From: Pseudomonadota bacterium
Lineage (GTDB): Bacteria; Desulfobacterota; Desulfobulbia; Desulfobulbales; JAGXFP01
Assembly (NCBI GenBank): GCA_018814305.1
Contig: JAHJAA010000080.1
Span: 1 to 64,000, forward strand
Length of the DNA stretch: 64,000 nt
Direction of reading: 5' to 3'
Position 1 is the first letter of the stretch; each line of letters begins with the position of its first letter. The notes beneath the pieces are model-generated. The model did no database searches, was not told the DNA's origin, and saw only the letters and a list, made by a program, of their open reading frames with translations. Positions 8,386 through 17,604 of the stretch are shown here, piece by piece. Both the position numbers and the translations under genes were made by a program.

Positions 8386-9669
8386 ATGTCGGTAAATTCT
8401 ACGGATTTTAATAAGGCCCTGGAAATCGGCCGCCCACCCACCATCAAAAAACTCTTCCCCAATTCCCGGGCCCTCATCGTCAGTGGGAAGGTCATCGACC
8501 GGGCCATGCTGGCCAAGGGGAAGGCCATGACCATCGCCGCCAACGGTCGTAATCATCTGATTATTCGTGGTGCCCTGCAGGCAGCTCAGAAGGCCAACGC
8601 CGCCATCATCATCGAAATTGCCCGGTCCGAGGGTGGTGCCAAATCGTATTGCCCCACCAATTACTGGAATATGGCCCGCCAGGCCGACGCCCTTTGTAAT
8701 GAACTAGGGATTACGGTCCCAGTCGCCATCCACGCCGATCATTACGGTATCAAGAAAGAGAGCGACCTGGATTTTGCCAAGGTGGAGATCCCCACCCTTT
8801 TCGAGGCCGGGATCACTTCCATTGCCATTGATGCCTCCCATATGCCGGATGACAAAAATTTACTGGCGAACCTGAGTCTCAACCATTTCATCCCCGCCTG
8901 GGCCGGGCTTGAAACCGAGGTAGGTGAAATCAAGGGGAGTCAGGGACTCTCCACAGCTGATGAGGCCTTGTTCCAGATCAGGGGGCTGAACGCCCATAAC
9001 ATCTTTCCCGACTGGATCGCCTTGAACAACGGCACCACCCATGGCATCGAGGCCAGTGACCAGGGCATCCAGGTGGAACTCACCGCCGATATCCATGAAC
9101 AGTTGAAGCCGTATGGAATCTCCGGGGCCCAGCACGGCACCTCCGGTAACAATTCAGACCGGCTTCGGGCCATTGCCGCCAATACCCATACCACCAAGGC
9201 CAATGTGGCCACCGCCTTACAGATGATCTCCTGGGGGCTTAAGGTTAATGATTACGGCAACGCCATCCTGGATGATAAAGGCACCTTCATCAAGGAAAAA
9301 GGTGAAGGCGTTACTGAAACCCTCTGGCAGGAGATGGTTGACCATGCCCAATCGAAAAGCTGGAAGCTTGGTGATTACAAAAATCTGAATCTCGCCTTTG
9401 AAAATCGAATCATGGGTCAACCCATGGCGATCCGGGAGAGAATGGCCAAACGGGTCGAGAATTTTATTTATACGCTTCTGGCCGAGGTATTTAACGCAAC
9501 TGATACCGCCCCTCTGGGTATTGAGGCCATTCTCAAGGCCGGTTCATATGATCTGGGTCCCAAATGCAAGAGAATTGAAGACCCTGCGGACTGGACCGGG
9601 GACAAGATCGCCACCCGAGCAGCAAAACTTGATTCCGACAAAGGGCCAGCCGGGAATTTTGATGATTGA
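8386..9669 (+). CDS. Class II (zinc) fructose-bisphosphate aldolase family protein
   Basis: The 427-residue protein keeps the class II aldolase metal site: IHADH (115-119), Glu176/Glu178 in GLETEVGEI, His219 in NGTTHG and His250 in GAQHGTSG, followed by the NTHTTKANVATALQ segment near 270. It is longer than typical 340-360-residue FbaA, with extra N- and C-terminal sequence. The expected reaction is reversible aldol cleavage of a ketose bisphosphate in glycolysis/gluconeogenesis, but sugar specificity cannot be read. GGAGGA lies 5 bases before the ATG. Confidence 0.9.
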   Translation: MSVNSTDFNKALEIGRPPTIKKLFPNSRALIVSGKVIDRAMLAKGKAMTIAANGRNHLIIRGALQAAQKANAAIIIEIARSEGGAKSYCPTNYWNMARQADALCNELGITVPVAIHADHYGIKKESDLDFAKVEIPTLFEAGITSIAIDASHMPDDKNLLANLSLNHFIPAWAGLETEVGEIKGSQGLSTADEALFQIRGLNAHNIFPDWIALNNGTTHGIEASDQGIQVELTADIHEQLKPYGISGAQHGTSGNNSDRLRAIAANTHTTKANVATALQMISWGLKVNDYGNAILDDKGTFIKEKGEGVTETLWQEMVDHAQSKSWKLGDYKNLNLAFENRIMGQPMAIRERMAKRVENFIYTLLAEVFNATDTAPLGIEAILKAGSYDLGPKCKRIEDPADWTGDKIATRAAKLDSDKGPAGNFDD

Positions 9670-9701
9670 TTCCAGCGTCGGATGATTGGAAACAACCAGT
9701 C

Positions 9702-10433
9702 ATGCCCCGTTCAGCAAAGAAGAAGGCTCCTCAACCAGAATATCGGGGCATTCCCACCCGTGAGGGCCGCATTATCATGCGCGTTTTTGCCGGTTGTTTT
9801 GCGGTCCCCGGGGCGGGAGCATTGATCTCCGCCATTTTAGGAATTCCTGTCCCCGGTGAACGCATAGCGGTGAGCATTTTTGGGATACTGTTTCTCCTGG
9901 TCGGTCTTTTTCTCATGGCTCCGGCCTGCCCTGGAATAGTTAATCGTCTTTTGAAGATCGACTCCCCTGCCCTGCAAAAGGTTTTTATCTCCCTGCCTCG
10001 GGCTGTGATTGCCTTAATTTTCTTTATCATGGGAGCGTACCCTATTCTCTGCGCAGTAAATATTATTCCCACCGATTCCTCCTTCTGGGGTGCCCCCCGT
10101 TGGGTTGGGGCAACAGCCGGGGTTCTCTTCCTGTTACCAGGCCTGTATCTAACCTTGGAACCGATTAAAAGGAAAAGCGGTCCCCGATTAACCCGTTTTA
10201 TGGAAGGGGTTTTTCCCTTGTTAATCATCACCTGCTTTGCATTAATTGCCAGTGGCATCGCCTTGGACCCAGGAGATTTACAGAGTGGATCAGGCGTGAG
10301 TTTTGGGCCTTTTTCCTATTTCGAATCAGGCGGGAATGGAATCATCGGACGAATCGTAATATCCTGTGTCGCGGTCTTCCTTGATTTGGCTACGCTTGTC
10401 GGTTGGTGGAAATTCATCCGGAATGACTGGTAG
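9702..10433 (+). CDS. Hypothetical multi-pass membrane protein
   Basis: The 243-residue protein has about six hydrophobic segments distributed over its whole length and a basic N-terminus (MPRSAKKK). I know no family for it. The frame is open from a TTG at 9666, but that would overlap the aldolase end, so I use the ATG at 9702; a convincing ribosome-binding site is lacking for either. The following mechanosensitive channel gene begins 28 bases after its stop, so the two may be co-transcribed. Confidence 0.6.
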   Translation: MPRSAKKKAPQPEYRGIPTREGRIIMRVFAGCFAVPGAGALISAILGIPVPGERIAVSIFGILFLLVGLFLMAPACPGIVNRLLKIDSPALQKVFISLPRAVIALIFFIMGAYPILCAVNIIPTDSSFWGAPRWVGATAGVLFLLPGLYLTLEPIKRKSGPRLTRFMEGVFPLLIITCFALIASGIALDPGDLQSGSGVSFGPFSYFESGGNGIIGRIVISCVAVFLDLATLVGWWKFIRNDW

Positions 10434-10461
10434 CAAAATAAGCGTCTAAATGGAGAAGGAA

Positions 10462-11787
10462 ATGAATCGGGTGGACCTCATTGATATATTGGACGCAGGG
10501 CGAAATTCCTTTGATCTTTTTTTGACCAAGAGAGTTTTAACTTTTCCGACTCTGATTCAGCTTATTCTGGTTCTGGGCGGTTTTCTGTTGGCCTTCCTGG
10601 TTGCCCGATCTATTCAGCAACACAGACGGACGATTGTCCGCCGTTTTACCAACCCATGGCTCCGCCATACTATTCTACTGTTCGTCGCCATGGCCTTACC
10701 CGCCATCTGGTTTATCACTCAGGCAGTCCTCTTTATCTTCCTTCATTCAATCGGTTGGCCCACTGATCTTCTTGGTACAGTGCTCAGTCTGCTCACGGCC
10801 TGGTTGGTTATTCAGCTTTTTGCCGGAATGTTTCAGGGCTCAGGTTGGGTCAGGGTTATAGCCTCACTGGCCTGGTTGATCGCGGCCTTGAACATCACCG
10901 GTCTATTGGTTCCGGTGGGCGAATTACTCGACAGCCTGGCCTTCAGAGTAGGGACCATGCGCCTTTCCATCCTCAGTCTGGTCAAAGGGGGGACTGTTCT
11001 CGGGGGCTTCCTGTGGCTGGCGAATGCTACTTTTCAGTTTTTTGAGCATCGAATATCGGTGTCATTGGATATCTCACCCTCAATCAGGGTCCTGATCTTC
11101 AAATTACTCAAAATCACCGTCATCACCGTTGCTATTCTTACCGCCATGGCCAGTATCGGGATCGACATCACCGGCTTTGCCGTGTTCACCGGAGCCATCG
11201 GGGTCGGTATTGGTTTCGGCCTGCAGAAAATCATCGGGAATCTGATCAGCGGAATTATTCTCCTCCTGGATAAATCGGTCAAACCTGGAGACGTCATCGC
11301 CATCAACGACAACTTCGGTTGGGTGAATTCGTTGAATGCCCGTTATACCTCTCTCCTCACCCGGGACGGGATCGAATACCTGATCCCCAACGAAGATATG
11401 ATTACCAACCGGGTGGAAAACTGGTCCCACAGCGATAATCTGGTTCGGATCAAGCTCCAGGTGGGGATTTCGTATGAGTCAGATGTCCACCTGGCCATTT
11501 CGCTCTGTCTTGATTCGGCCCTCAAGACCCCAAGAATTTTACCTGAACCGCAACCGGTTTGTCTTCTGACTGGATTTGGCGACAGCTCCGTCAATCTGGA
11601 ATTGAGGGCCTGGATCAATGACCCGGTCAGTGGTGTGGCCAACGTAAAAAGTGATATATTGTTAGCCATCTGGGATACGTTCCATACCAATAATATTCAA
11701 ATTCCCTTTCCTCAGCGGGATATCCATATCAAATCTTCCCCGGAATTTCTTAAGGACTCCTCGGGAAAAGAGCAAAAAACGGCGTAA
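10462..11787 (+). CDS. MscS-family mechanosensitive ion channel
   Basis: The 441-residue inner-membrane protein has an N-terminal set of hydrophobic helices and then the MscS core: the glycine-rich pore helix GAIGVGIGFGLQKIIGN, the KPGDVI beta-domain start, and GIEYLIPNEDMI with VENWSH. Such channels release solutes on hypo-osmotic shock. It is longer than E. coli MscS, with two to three additional N-terminal helices. The ATG at 10462 has GGAG 6 bases upstream; an ATG four codons earlier has none. The stop codon TAA is the first triplet of a 142-bp repeat. Confidence 0.92.
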   Translation: MNRVDLIDILDAGRNSFDLFLTKRVLTFPTLIQLILVLGGFLLAFLVARSIQQHRRTIVRRFTNPWLRHTILLFVAMALPAIWFITQAVLFIFLHSIGWPTDLLGTVLSLLTAWLVIQLFAGMFQGSGWVRVIASLAWLIAALNITGLLVPVGELLDSLAFRVGTMRLSILSLVKGGTVLGGFLWLANATFQFFEHRISVSLDISPSIRVLIFKLLKITVITVAILTAMASIGIDITGFAVFTGAIGVGIGFGLQKIIGNLISGIILLLDKSVKPGDVIAINDNFGWVNSLNARYTSLLTRDGIEYLIPNEDMITNRVENWSHSDNLVRIKLQVGISYESDVHLAISLCLDSALKTPRILPEPQPVCLLTGFGDSSVNLELRAWINDPVSGVANVKSDILLAIWDTFHTNNIQIPFPQRDIHIKSSPEFLKDSSGKEQKTA

Positions 11788-11926
11788 CTATCCAGTAGCA
11801 CCACATCTTGCTGCGATCGGGCCAGCTCACGTAGGCCGGCTACGCATCGCCAGCCCGCTTACCGCAAGCTGCGGCGCCGCTGAACAGTTACAGTCCCGGA
11901 TATTTGCTCCTTTTTTGGCAGGAGCT
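11785..11926. repeat. 142-bp palindromic repeat, copy A
   Basis: This copy and the one at 17602-17743 have identical length and differ at only about one position in nine. The unit starts TAACTATCC, has an inverted counterpart GAACAGTTA near 11882-11890, carries an inner GC-rich hairpin, and ends in the small hairpin GCTCC...GGAGC around TTTTTT. Its first three bases are the stop codon of the channel gene. No protein is encoded. After it, the gap to 12156 holds only another inverted repeat. Confidence 0.88.
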
Positions 11927-11929
11927 TCT

Positions 11930-11965
11930 AAGTAACAAATATGCAACATGTTGATTTTGTTACTT
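11930..11965 (+). terminator. Long inverted repeat, possible terminator
   Basis: AAGTAACAAA (11930-11939) pairs with TTTGTTACTT (11956-11965), and the loop contains the perfect palindrome CAACATGTTG (11944-11953). It lies 140 bases downstream of the MscS gene. The run of U residues expected after a terminator is short (TT), so termination is only a suggestion. Confidence 0.4.
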
Positions 11966-12156
11966 TTAAAGTAGAGGCCGGGCCAGCCCGGTTAGGAAAC
12001 GGGATAGTTACAAATCAGTAACGGAATAATCTCCCCAATCAGGACATGTGCTACCATTTTCATGGTGGAAGCCCATACTCTATGGTAAATGAATTTCGTA
12101 CTGCCTCTCCCTCTGGCTGACGGTCTTTGCCGGCCAAAATTTTATTGGAAACAACT

Positions 12157-14508
12157 ATGAACGGGCAACTTATCAAATCCCGCGGCACCCTGGGTACGGC
12201 GCCGGTCTTCCTGACTGCAATTTCCACCATCCTCGGGGCCGTCATGTTCCTAAGATTCGGCTATGCCGTGGGGAATGTGGGTTTTGTCGGAACGATGGTT
12301 ATTATATTGATCGGTCATGCCGTCACCATCCCTACGGCCATGGCGTTGGCTGAAATTGCCACCAATCAGAAGGTGGAAGGTGGCGGTGAATACTTTATCA
12401 TCTCTCGTTCCTTCGGGATTATCCCGGGGGCGGCCATCGGCATTTCGCTCTTTCTGTCCCAGGCCATCAGTGTCGCCTTTTACATCATTGCCTTTGCCGA
12501 GGCCTTTCGACCAGTTTTCGCGTGGTTGGCCGTAAGCTACGGGATTCATATTGCCGATGCCCGTATTGTCAGTGTCCCGGCAGTGATTCTCTTAGGGGTG
12601 GTGATTATTACCAAAGGGGCTGATGTGGGCCTGAAATTACTCTATGGCGTGGTGGGTATCCTCTTCCTTTCACTGGTCCTTTTCTTTCTCGGTTCCACCA
12701 ACTATACCTCGAGTTTAAGCTACACCAACTTCATTGACACAGTGGCCAATCCTAATGATTTTTTCCTGGTCTTTGCCATCTGCTTCCCGGCCTTCACTGG
12801 AATGACCGCTGGAGTGGGCCTCTCCGGGGATCTCCGTGACTCCAAACGCTCGATCCCCCTGGGCACCATGGCCGCTACCCTGACCGGGATGTTTATCTAT
12901 ATTGCCATTGCCTACAAACTGGCAATCTCAGCACACCCAACCGATCTCAATACTGATCAACTGATCATGGCCAAGATCGCCCTGTGGGGACCGATTATCC
13001 CCATCGGACTTGCCTGCGCCACCATTTCTTCAGCCTTAGGCTCAGCCTTGGTTGCTCCCCGCACCCTCCAGGCCATTGCCTCGGATGAAATTTTCCCTTT
13101 TAAATCACTGGCCGCCTGGCTGGCCCTGGGCAAAGGGCCGGCCAGTGAACCTCGCAACAGTTCCATCGTGGTGATCTGCATTGCTACGGTTTTTGTCATG
13201 ATGGGAGATGTGAATGTGGTCGCCCAGGTCATTTCCATGTTTTTCATGGTAACCTATGGTTCGATCTGCCTGATTTCATTTCTCGAACATTTTGCCGCCG
13301 ACCCCTCCTATCGTCCGGCATTTCGGTCCAAATGGTATATCTCCCTGTTTGGCGCCATGGCCTGTATCTGGCTGATGTTCAAAATGAGCATGTCTTATGC
13401 CATTGTTTCCATCCTGGTCATGGTGGCCCTCTACTTATGGATCAGTTACAATAATCCGGATCGCCGCGGGTTGGCCTCCATCTTCCAGGGTGCCATTTTT
13501 CAGATCAGCCGCCAGCTCCAGGTCTTTCTCCAAAAATCATCACGGCATACCACGGAAGAACGCTGGCGGCCGTCGGTGGTCTGTATCTCCAATCATTCCT
13601 TTGAACGGCTCAATGCCTTCAACCTTCTCCGCTGGATTGCCCATCGCTTTGGCTTTGGGACCTATATCCATTATCTTGAGGGTTATCTCAGCCGTGATAG
13701 TGTGGCGATATCCCAGGACGTTTTCCAGCGCTTGGTTCGCCTTACCGATGTCAGTCACTCCAACATTTACGTTGACACCCTGACCAGTCCTTCCTACACC
13801 ACAGCCGTCGCTCAGGTTGCCCAGCTTCCTGGAATCTCCGGCAAGGAAAACAACCTGATGCTCTTTGAGTTCGCCCAGGACCACCCGGAGGATTTGACCG
13901 ATATTATCACCAATTTCCGAATGGTGGCCGCTTCCGGTTTCGATGTCTGTATACTGGGGTCAACCTCCAGGGATTATGGATTTCACCGTGAAATCCATGT
14001 CTGGATCACCCCTGATGACTTTGATAACGCTGTTTTAATGATTCTTTTGGCTTACATCATCCTGGGGCATCCCGATTGGGACGAGGGCGAAATAAAACTC
14101 TTTGCCACCTTCCCAACCGATGAAATTGATGAACAAAAAGAACGTCTCCTCGGGCTGATCCGCGATGGACGACTGCCCATTTCGGCCAAGAATGTGGAGT
14201 TGATTCCGGCTGATACCGGTACCGGCCGGAAACAATTGATCTGCCGACAGTCTCGGGATGCCGATCTCATTATCCTTGGGTTGGTTGGGGAGGCCCTGCT
14301 CCATGAAAAGGAAAAGATTTTTAAAGGGTATGAGGCGTTGGGGAATATCCTCTGGGTAAATACCAAGAAAGAAATCCAATTGAGCCGAGAGGAAACCAGT
14401 GAGCCGGAACCAATGGATCCAGCTGCGACCAATGGTGAAACTCCGGAAATTGATCCGGGTGAACCATCCGAAAGTGATGCTTTGGCAATCGATAAAACGG
14501 ATGAATAA
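12157..14508 (+). CDS. SLC12/APC-type cation-chloride cotransporter-like permease
   Basis: The 783-residue inner-membrane protein has about twelve helices within residues 10-440, beginning with GTAPVFLTAISTILGAVMFLR, whose TILGAVMFLRFG motif is typical of the SLC12 (Na-K-Cl cotransporter) branch of the APC superfamily. A large soluble C-terminal part (about 440-783) resembles the cytosolic domain of the same branch; the last 40 residues are acidic. Ion specificity cannot be read. The start is the ATG at 12157 with a weak GGA upstream; a TTG at 12127 is the alternative. Its stop overlaps the next ATG (TAATG), which implies coupled translation. Confidence 0.82.
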   Translation: MNGQLIKSRGTLGTAPVFLTAISTILGAVMFLRFGYAVGNVGFVGTMVIILIGHAVTIPTAMALAEIATNQKVEGGGEYFIISRSFGIIPGAAIGISLFLSQAISVAFYIIAFAEAFRPVFAWLAVSYGIHIADARIVSVPAVILLGVVIITKGADVGLKLLYGVVGILFLSLVLFFLGSTNYTSSLSYTNFIDTVANPNDFFLVFAICFPAFTGMTAGVGLSGDLRDSKRSIPLGTMAATLTGMFIYIAIAYKLAISAHPTDLNTDQLIMAKIALWGPIIPIGLACATISSALGSALVAPRTLQAIASDEIFPFKSLAAWLALGKGPASEPRNSSIVVICIATVFVMMGDVNVVAQVISMFFMVTYGSICLISFLEHFAADPSYRPAFRSKWYISLFGAMACIWLMFKMSMSYAIVSILVMVALYLWISYNNPDRRGLASIFQGAIFQISRQLQVFLQKSSRHTTEERWRPSVVCISNHSFERLNAFNLLRWIAHRFGFGTYIHYLEGYLSRDSVAISQDVFQRLVRLTDVSHSNIYVDTLTSPSYTTAVAQVAQLPGISGKENNLMLFEFAQDHPEDLTDIITNFRMVAASGFDVCILGSTSRDYGFHREIHVWITPDDFDNAVLMILLAYIILGHPDWDEGEIKLFATFPTDEIDEQKERLLGLIRDGRLPISAKNVELIPADTGTGRKQLICRQSRDADLIILGLVGEALLHEKEKIFKGYEALGNILWVNTKKEIQLSREETSEPEPMDPAATNGETPEIDPGEPSESDALAIDKTDE

Positions 14509-15362
14509 TGAATCGAGGACGGATCGGATCCCTATCAGTACAGGAAAGTATTCCTGAAGATTGTTTTTTTCCCTTGCCCAATTTGCCCCCGGAGAATCAC
14601 ACGTTCACTACCTTCCCAATCGCTTCGGGAGGTTTCTGTAAACGCTGCAACCGTGGACACCTTATAGATTCTGGATCGGCTCTTCCCTATGGCCGTTTCC
14701 TTTTGGATCAACTGGAGAAAAACAAGCGACTTGATCTTGATATTGCAGATGACCAATCCGATTTCCGATTCACTCTGGCCCCCTTGTACGGCCCGTCTCG
14801 TGGGCAGATGTTCGGGGTGTTGATCTGCCGGCGGCAGGATGGGGTGAGCGGAATGCTCAAGGCTTTTTCCGGCCAATTTAACGGGGTATGGGAGGCGCCT
14901 GGCTGGGTCCCTCCCCTGCTCGATGTCGCCCTGTTTCAGCGGATCAGCGATCCGGTGGATCAAATGATTAAGAAATTGGGGAAGGAAATCGAAGGACTGG
15001 AAACCGACTCCCCCCAACGCCAGGAGTTAACCAATCACCGTCGAGAATTATCACGTAATCTGATGAGAGAGATCCACGACCTCTATGCGGTCACCAATTT
15101 TCGGGGGGAGACCGAAAAGCTCTCGCAGATTTATCGTGGTTCCGGGGGAATGCCCACCGGAACCGGTGACTGTTGCGCCCCCAAACTGTTAAATCATGCG
15201 GCCCGTCACCAACTTATTCCATTGGGGCTGACCGAATTCTATTTGGGTAGGGAAAATCGTTCCTCTACCCGCCATCATGGCCGGTTCTACCCGGCCTGTT
15301 CGGAAAAATGCCAGCCGATTATGGGATTCATGCTTTGCGGACTGGATCGTGAACATGGATGA
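14508..15362 (+). CDS. N-terminal half of a split RluA-type pseudouridine synthase
   Basis: The 284-residue protein has the features of the long N-terminal extension found in about 550-residue RluA-family synthases: FCKRCNRGHLID near residue 43, a coiled middle part with RRELSRNLMREIHDLY, and the signature MPTGTGDCCAPKLLNHAA followed by FYPACSEKCQPIMGFML near the end. In those proteins the catalytic domain follows directly in the same chain. Here a stop intervenes and the catalytic domain starts in another frame at 15355. The role of the extension (RNA binding, possibly zinc) is inferred. Confidence 0.75.
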   Translation: MNRGRIGSLSVQESIPEDCFFPLPNLPPENHTFTTFPIASGGFCKRCNRGHLIDSGSALPYGRFLLDQLEKNKRLDLDIADDQSDFRFTLAPLYGPSRGQMFGVLICRRQDGVSGMLKAFSGQFNGVWEAPGWVPPLLDVALFQRISDPVDQMIKKLGKEIEGLETDSPQRQELTNHRRELSRNLMREIHDLYAVTNFRGETEKLSQIYRGSGGMPTGTGDCCAPKLLNHAARHQLIPLGLTEFYLGRENRSSTRHHGRFYPACSEKCQPIMGFMLCGLDREHG

Positions 15363-15996
15363 AATGGAGCCGCAAATCATCTATCATGATGATTCCGTCG
15401 TGGTGGTGGAAAAACCCGGCGGTCTTCTGGCCGTGCCTGGCCGAGGCCCGGACAAACAAGACTGCGTGGTCAACCGGATCAAGGCGAAGTTCCCTCAGAT
15501 GATTGACCAACCTGCGGTGCATCGGTTGGATATGGCCACTTCAGGGTTGATGGTGTTGGCCGTCACCCAACAGGCCCATCGGCAACTCTCGAAGGATTTT
15601 GCCGCACGAAAAGTGACGAAGCGCTATTTAGCTGTGTTAGCTGGTCTGATTGCCGAGGATTCGGGACGAATAGAACTGGCCTTTCGCCTTAATCCGGATA
15701 ATCGTCCCCATCAGGTTTACGACCCTGTCCACGGCAAGATCGGGATCAGCCTCTGGCGAAATCTCGGCGCCGAAAACGGGAGGACCAGGGTGGAGTTTGC
15801 CCCATTGACCGGCCGAACCCACCAGTTACGGCTCCATGCCGTTCATCCCCTGGGGCTCGGTTGTCCGATCATTGGTGATCCCCTTTATGGAAACGGAAAA
15901 GAGGGAGACCGTCTCCTGCTCCATGCCTCCTTCCTTGAATTTCAACATCCACAGGACGGTCATCCTATGACCTTCACCTCTCCTCCACCCTTCTAA
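15355..15996 (+). CDS. RluA-family 23S rRNA/tRNA pseudouridine synthase, catalytic half
   Basis: The 213-residue protein is the RluA catalytic domain: VVVEKPGGLLAVPGRG (16-31), the catalytic motif HRLDMATSG with Asp59, KRYLAVLAG, and the GRTHQLRLHA motif near 150. It isomerises uridine to pseudouridine in a structured RNA. I use the ATG at 15355, which overlaps the stop of the previous gene by 8 bases, because upstream codons add unrelated residues. Together the two genes make the length of one long RluA-type protein. Confidence 0.88.
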   Translation: MDEMEPQIIYHDDSVVVVEKPGGLLAVPGRGPDKQDCVVNRIKAKFPQMIDQPAVHRLDMATSGLMVLAVTQQAHRQLSKDFAARKVTKRYLAVLAGLIAEDSGRIELAFRLNPDNRPHQVYDPVHGKIGISLWRNLGAENGRTRVEFAPLTGRTHQLRLHAVHPLGLGCPIIGDPLYGNGKEGDRLLLHASFLEFQHPQDGHPMTFTSPPPF

Positions 15997-16075
15997 ACCA
16001 AAGCAAATTGAGGCCAGGAATACAGTTTTTGGCTATCTTGAACAAGAGCATCAGGAGAAATATCCGGTGCCGCAT

Positions 16076-16780
16076 TCACCGTATATCATCATATAATTTA
16101 GCCACCATAATCTTTTGCCATATCTTTCTAGACAGCCCGGTGGTGAGAGATTCCAGTTCATTAATGGCATTTTGGGAGACTGGATCATCAAAATTCTGGG
16201 TGTACAGAAAGGCCACTTTGCTGGTTAAAGAGAGCATTTCAGAACAATAGTCGAGATATCGGCATAATTCGTATTTTGACAGATGATGCGTGGGAGAATG
16301 GGCGGTCCTCACCGAAACTTTTGAATATTCGTCAGGGTCCTTGGTTAACTGATGGGCGTCGATGATATGGGCTATGGAGCGAAGGTGATTGATGGCGATG
16401 ACGATACGTTTTCTTTTTCTTCTGGTTTCAACGGTAAATAAAAATACAAAGACTGCACCAACCAGAAAAACAGCATTAAGCCCTGCCTCAAAAACTTGAA
16501 TAAACTCAGGCAGCGTAAATGTGGTGAATTTAAAACCAAGTTCCTGGATGGTCAGAGATAACGTCATGATAATGGATGCTATGACCACGACAAAAAAAAT
16601 CCTCAGGAGGTAATTGGGTTTTTCAATCCAATTGATTGTTTTGTCTGTTTTTTGCGAAACCTTATGAAGCTTGCCACAGAGTTCAGCAAGACCGGATCCG
16701 GGGAATCTTTCCTCGATTCGGAAATGAAGATTTTTGATCGTCTCTATTATTTTTGATGAAAGTAATTTCTTGTTTTTCAT
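16076..16780 (-). CDS. Hypothetical membrane protein with two helices
   Basis: The 234-residue protein has a basic N-terminal region of about 55 residues, two hydrophobic segments near 58-80 and 95-116, a strongly basic stretch RRKRKRIV just after the second, and a helical C-terminal domain of about 110 residues. No family is recognised. The charge pattern predicts both ends in the cytoplasm. It is convergent with the pseudouridine synthase gene and divergent from the GbsR-type regulator across a 296-base region. Confidence 0.6.
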   Translation of the reverse strand: MKNKKLLSSKIIETIKNLHFRIEERFPGSGLAELCGKLHKVSQKTDKTINWIEKPNYLLRIFFVVVIASIIMTLSLTIQELGFKFTTFTLPEFIQVFEAGLNAVFLVGAVFVFLFTVETRRKRKRIVIAINHLRSIAHIIDAHQLTKDPDEYSKVSVRTAHSPTHHLSKYELCRYLDYCSEMLSLTSKVAFLYTQNFDDPVSQNAINELESLTTGLSRKIWQKIMVAKLYDDIR

Positions 16781-17007
16781 TTTTTTTTCAAAGTTTCAGG
16801 CCATAAATTTCAAACCTAATTTTTACTGACAATTGATCTGAAATTATTCGATTTGATTGATCTACGAAAGCATTATTTTGTTGCCAGGTTTTATTGAGAC
16901 TTTATATCCAGGTTGTTCCCGTAAAGTTGCTACTTTGCTTTCTGCTGGCATGCAATTCTATTCCAATCCTCATTAAAAAAATCAAAACTCATCCCTAATT
17001 TTACATC

Positions 17008-17056
17008 TTGACATTCATTTTTCGCATAGTTATACTTTGTTTAGTTTAAACTAAAC
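17008..17056 (+). promoter_or_regulatory. Promoter and 18-bp palindromic operator of the GbsR-type gene
   Basis: TTGACA (17008-17013) and TATACT (17031-17036) are separated by exactly 17 bases, a near-consensus sigma-70 promoter. A perfect 18-base palindrome GTTTAGTTTAAACTAAAC (17039-17056) covers the expected start point, 20 bases before the ATG. The position fits repression by the regulator it precedes, as is common for MarR-type proteins. Confidence 0.8.
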
Positions 17057-17076
17057 GTTCAATATATAGGTGGACC

Positions 17077-17604
17077 ATGGATGATCAACTTGTTGAAGCA
17101 AAAAGGCATTTTGTGGAAGGGATCAGTCGGATCAGTAATTTTTGGGGTTTTCCAAAGGCTATGGGGGCGCTCTTTGCGGTCATTTACCTCTCCCCTACTC
17201 CCTCGACCTTGGATGAGATGGTGGTTGAGGTTGGAGTCAGCAAGGGGGCGGTGAGCACCAATATTCGGAGTCTAGAACGACTGGGAATGGTTCATAAAAA
17301 ATTGGTGGTTGGAGATCGGAAGGATTATTACCTCGCCGAAACCGATTTCTGGAAAATCGTGAAGGGGATTTTGCGGGAACGGGAAAAAAATGAATTTGAT
17401 AAGGCCTTGCAGTCGGTGGGGGAAAGTTTGGAACTGGTAGAAGCAACTCCTGCCCATGAAGAAAGCCAGCAGACCCAGGCCTTTTACAAGGAGAGGATGA
17501 CCGCTCTGAAACAATTTTTTGACAGTCTGGATAATGTGGTCGCAACCTTGCTGGCCATTGATGACATCAAGAACAGTGTTCTGAAAGGTTTATTTAATAG
17601 GTAA
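17077..17604 (+). CDS. GbsR/MarR-family transcriptional regulator
   Basis: The 175-residue protein has a winged helix-turn-helix with the GbsR pattern: FWGFPKAMGALFAVIYLSP (23-41), then EVGVSKGAVSTNIRSLERLG as recognition helix (65-84) and a wing GDRKDYYLAE. A helical C-terminal part probably forms the dimer. AGGTGG lies just before the ATG. The perfect palindrome over its own promoter suggests autoregulation. The target may include the SDR gene downstream, separated by a repeat. Its TAA stop is the first triplet of that repeat. The ligand is unknown. Confidence 0.87.
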   Translation: MDDQLVEAKRHFVEGISRISNFWGFPKAMGALFAVIYLSPTPSTLDEMVVEVGVSKGAVSTNIRSLERLGMVHKKLVVGDRKDYYLAETDFWKIVKGILREREKNEFDKALQSVGESLELVEATPAHEESQQTQAFYKERMTALKQFFDSLDNVVATLLAIDDIKNSVLKGLFNR

